Of a stretch of 64,000 bases of DNA, positions 62,676 through 64,000 are shown piece after piece. The position numbers were made by a program, and so were the translations under genes. Location of the stretch: NCBI GenBank assembly GCA_023313575.1, contig JAJTTP010000004.1, positions 186,001 through 250,000 of the forward strand, in the 5' to 3' direction. Position 1 is the first letter of the stretch, and every line of letters begins with the position of its first letter. The DNA comes from Eutypella sp. D-1 (taxonomy: Eukaryota > Ascomycota > Sordariomycetes > Xylariales > Diatrypaceae). The notes beneath the pieces were generated by a model. That model was not told the origin of the DNA, ran no database searches, and saw only the letters and a program-made list of their open reading frames with translations.

Positions 62676-63303
62676 TGTCGGGGAATAAACCAGGGCTCGG
62701 TCTCGGAACATCATTTAAGACTCCGTGGGAATACTAGGTAGTTCTTGCTCATTCTGCACAGACAATCTTGTGAAATCTTGCACTGACCAACCCTCCGGGG
62801 TCGTATAGCAAGACGTGCTTGTGTAAGTAAGCAAGGGAGGACCAATAGACAGCCGTTCCTATTTACTGCCAACCCTGCCTTGCCCGCCTCGGCATTCTCA
62901 TTGCTCCGAGCAGCGGGTTTTAGTGGGACCCCAATACCGGAAGGGGCCCCCATAATCCGCTCCATTGATGTCCGGGTGTTCGCCCGTGACAGAAACGTAA
63001 CTAGAAAGCAGCAGCTTTGTGAACCGGATTGCCGATTTCAATCCTTATAAAGATTTTTTCTCACCTGGCACACGTATTCCATGATTGAAAATACTCTCCG
63101 CAGTCGGGGAAAAACTTCTTTCGAATCAACATGGATTGCGCTTCACCATGAGTTGACCTCAGTCGCCATATTTACAACCAACCGACCCTACGCCTCTTTC
63201 ACCCAATATCAATCAATAGATTTCATCGAACAACCCATCCAACATTCTTACCTATACACATATAATACAACCCTGCTATTAACACAATCCATCAACAACA
63301 ATC
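62676..63303. promoter_or_regulatory. Upstream region of the NmrA-like gene
   Basis: No gene seen. The leader just before the ATG is rich in AC and lacks G (about 63230-63303), typical of an efficient fungal 5' leader. The context at the start codon is ACAATCATGG. Confidence 0.5.
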
Positions 63304-64000
63304 ATGGTCAAAGCCCTAATCATCGGCGCAACGGGCCAGCAAGGCGGCGCGACGGCCCGAGCACTACTCGGGGCCGGACACGAGGTGCACGCGCTGACGC
63401 GGGACCCGACGTCTGCGGCGGCGCGGGCACTCGCAGGGCAGGGTGCGACGCTGTTCAAGGGCAACACGAACGACAAGGCGAGTCTCGAGGCGGCGGCCGC
63501 CGGCACTAGCGCGGTGTTCTTCGCGTCGCTGCCGTCGCTCGAGGATATGGGCGAGGAGGTGATCGGGGCGCGGAACATCGTCGCCGCCGCCATCGCAGAG
63601 CGCAGTACCGTCCGCCACCTCGTCTACAGCACCACGTACGCGACGGATAGGGTCTGCGCTGGCGGGCTCGAGCTCTGGGACCGCAACGCCTTCATGAAGA
63701 CGTACTGGGAGAACAAGATCAAGGGCGAGGAGGCAGTGCGGGCCGCCGCCGCCTCTACCCCTCCATCCGGCAACGATGGCGTCGACGACGCCCCCAAGCT
63801 CACCTACACGATCCTCCGACCCGTGGAGTTCATGAGCAACTTCGTGCCGCCGCTAGCGAGTTACCAGTTCCCGGACATGACCTCGGCAACGGGGACATGG
63901 GAGTCGGCGTTCCCGGCGGACTTCGCGAACCTGTACGTGGATCCTCGGGACGTGGGGCGCGTGGCGGCCGCGGCAATCGTGGACCCGGCGCGCTGGGCCG
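63304..64000 (+). CDS. NmrA-like NAD(P)-binding protein, cut by the window edge
   Basis: The first 232 codons are present without an intron. MVKALIIGATGQQGGATARA holds the Rossmann GxxGxxG dinucleotide-binding motif of the atypical short-chain dehydrogenase (NmrA/HSCARG) family. HALTRDP (about 29-35) continues the fold, with an Arg that suits NADP. AVFFASLP and HLVYSTTYA follow, where a Tyr-x3-Lys catalytic pair is usually absent in this group. WENKIKGEEAVR, YTILRPVEFMSNF and NLYVDPRDVGRVAAAAI are standard for the family. Members act as redox sensors, as in nitrogen-metabolite regulation by NmrA, or as NADPH-dependent reductases; the sequence does not say which. The right end is missing. Confidence 0.9.
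   Translation, partial: MVKALIIGATGQQGGATARALLGAGHEVHALTRDPTSAAARALAGQGATLFKGNTNDKASLEAAAAGTSAVFFASLPSLEDMGEEVIGARNIVAAAIAERSTVRHLVYSTTYATDRVCAGGLELWDRNAFMKTYWENKIKGEEAVRAAAASTPPSGNDGVDDAPKLTYTILRPVEFMSNFVPPLASYQFPDMTSATGTWESAFPADFANLYVDPRDVGRVAAAAIVDPARWA

Noticed and set aside
57157..64000. Secondary-metabolite gene cluster around the MFS and NmrA-like genes
   Set aside because: No core synthase or further tailoring enzymes are visible; an MFS transporter and one reductase-like gene 4 kb apart are not sufficient evidence.

Overview
This window looks like nuclear DNA of a filamentous ascomycete (Pezizomycotina; the protein set fits a Sordariomycete, but I cannot name a species). Evidence: protein genes are split by short introns (47-119 nt, GT..AG, CTAAC/CTGAC-type branch sites, one 706-nt exception), there are no operons, spacers are long and rich in homopolymers and simple repeats, and the gene content is eukaryotic housekeeping plus typical fungal accessory genes. 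I read 16 protein-coding genes (one cut by the right window edge, one carrying an in-frame stop), one decayed gene and one tRNA gene. Exon borders were worked out by hand from splice signals, reading phase and family continuity.

Layout. 0.9-3.3 kb: an acyl-CoA thioesterase-like protein and the SRP19/Sec65 subunit of the signal recognition particle, both on +. 4.2-8.5 kb (-): the large dynactin subunit p150-Glued. 9.7-14.2 kb (-): a 1264-residue, Gln-rich HMG-box transcription factor of the Ste11/Fmf-1/PaHMG5 type. Its HMG box is cut by a 706-nt intron and nearly 5 kb of gene-free DNA lies upstream. 19.1-20.8 kb (-): the AAA+ ATPase RuvB-like 1.

21.5-26.7 kb is a small accessory island: a 234-residue secreted Cys-rich protein, an HNH-nuclease-domain gene interrupted by an in-frame TAG, and an 82-residue secreted eight-cysteine protein. 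30.0-32.8 kb (-): a coiled-coil protein with the Uds1 (up-regulated during septation) domain. 35.3-38.6 kb: a divergent pair of ER-membrane genes, a Dsc2/UBAC2-like rhomboid-related protein (-) and a dehydrodolichyl diphosphate synthase (+). 40.8-43.3 kb (+): an ING-family PHD-finger chromatin protein with a 12-bp tandem repeat ending 5 nt before its start codon. 49.4-51.4 kb (+): an F-box/LRR protein. 53.6-55.1 kb (-): a conserved fungal protein of unknown function with a C-terminal membrane anchor. 57.2-59.0 kb (-): a DHA1-type MFS transporter.

The right end (59-64 kb) is accessory in character: an intronless tRNA-Val(AAC), the frameshifted remains of an aminoglycoside-phosphotransferase-like (APH) gene, and the start of an NmrA-like NAD(P)-binding protein that runs off the window.

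Most genes act in separate core processes: protein targeting and ER quality control (SRP19, Dsc2-like, dolichol synthesis), microtubule transport and septation (dynactin, Uds1), and chromatin or transcription (RVB1, ING, HMG box). I found no clear gene cluster, CRISPR or intact transposon. The least ordinary signals are the interrupted HNH gene between two secreted-protein genes, the open intron of the HMG gene, the repeat abutting the ING start codon, and the palindromic ACCTAGGT motifs and T(n)G(n) tracts in spacers.
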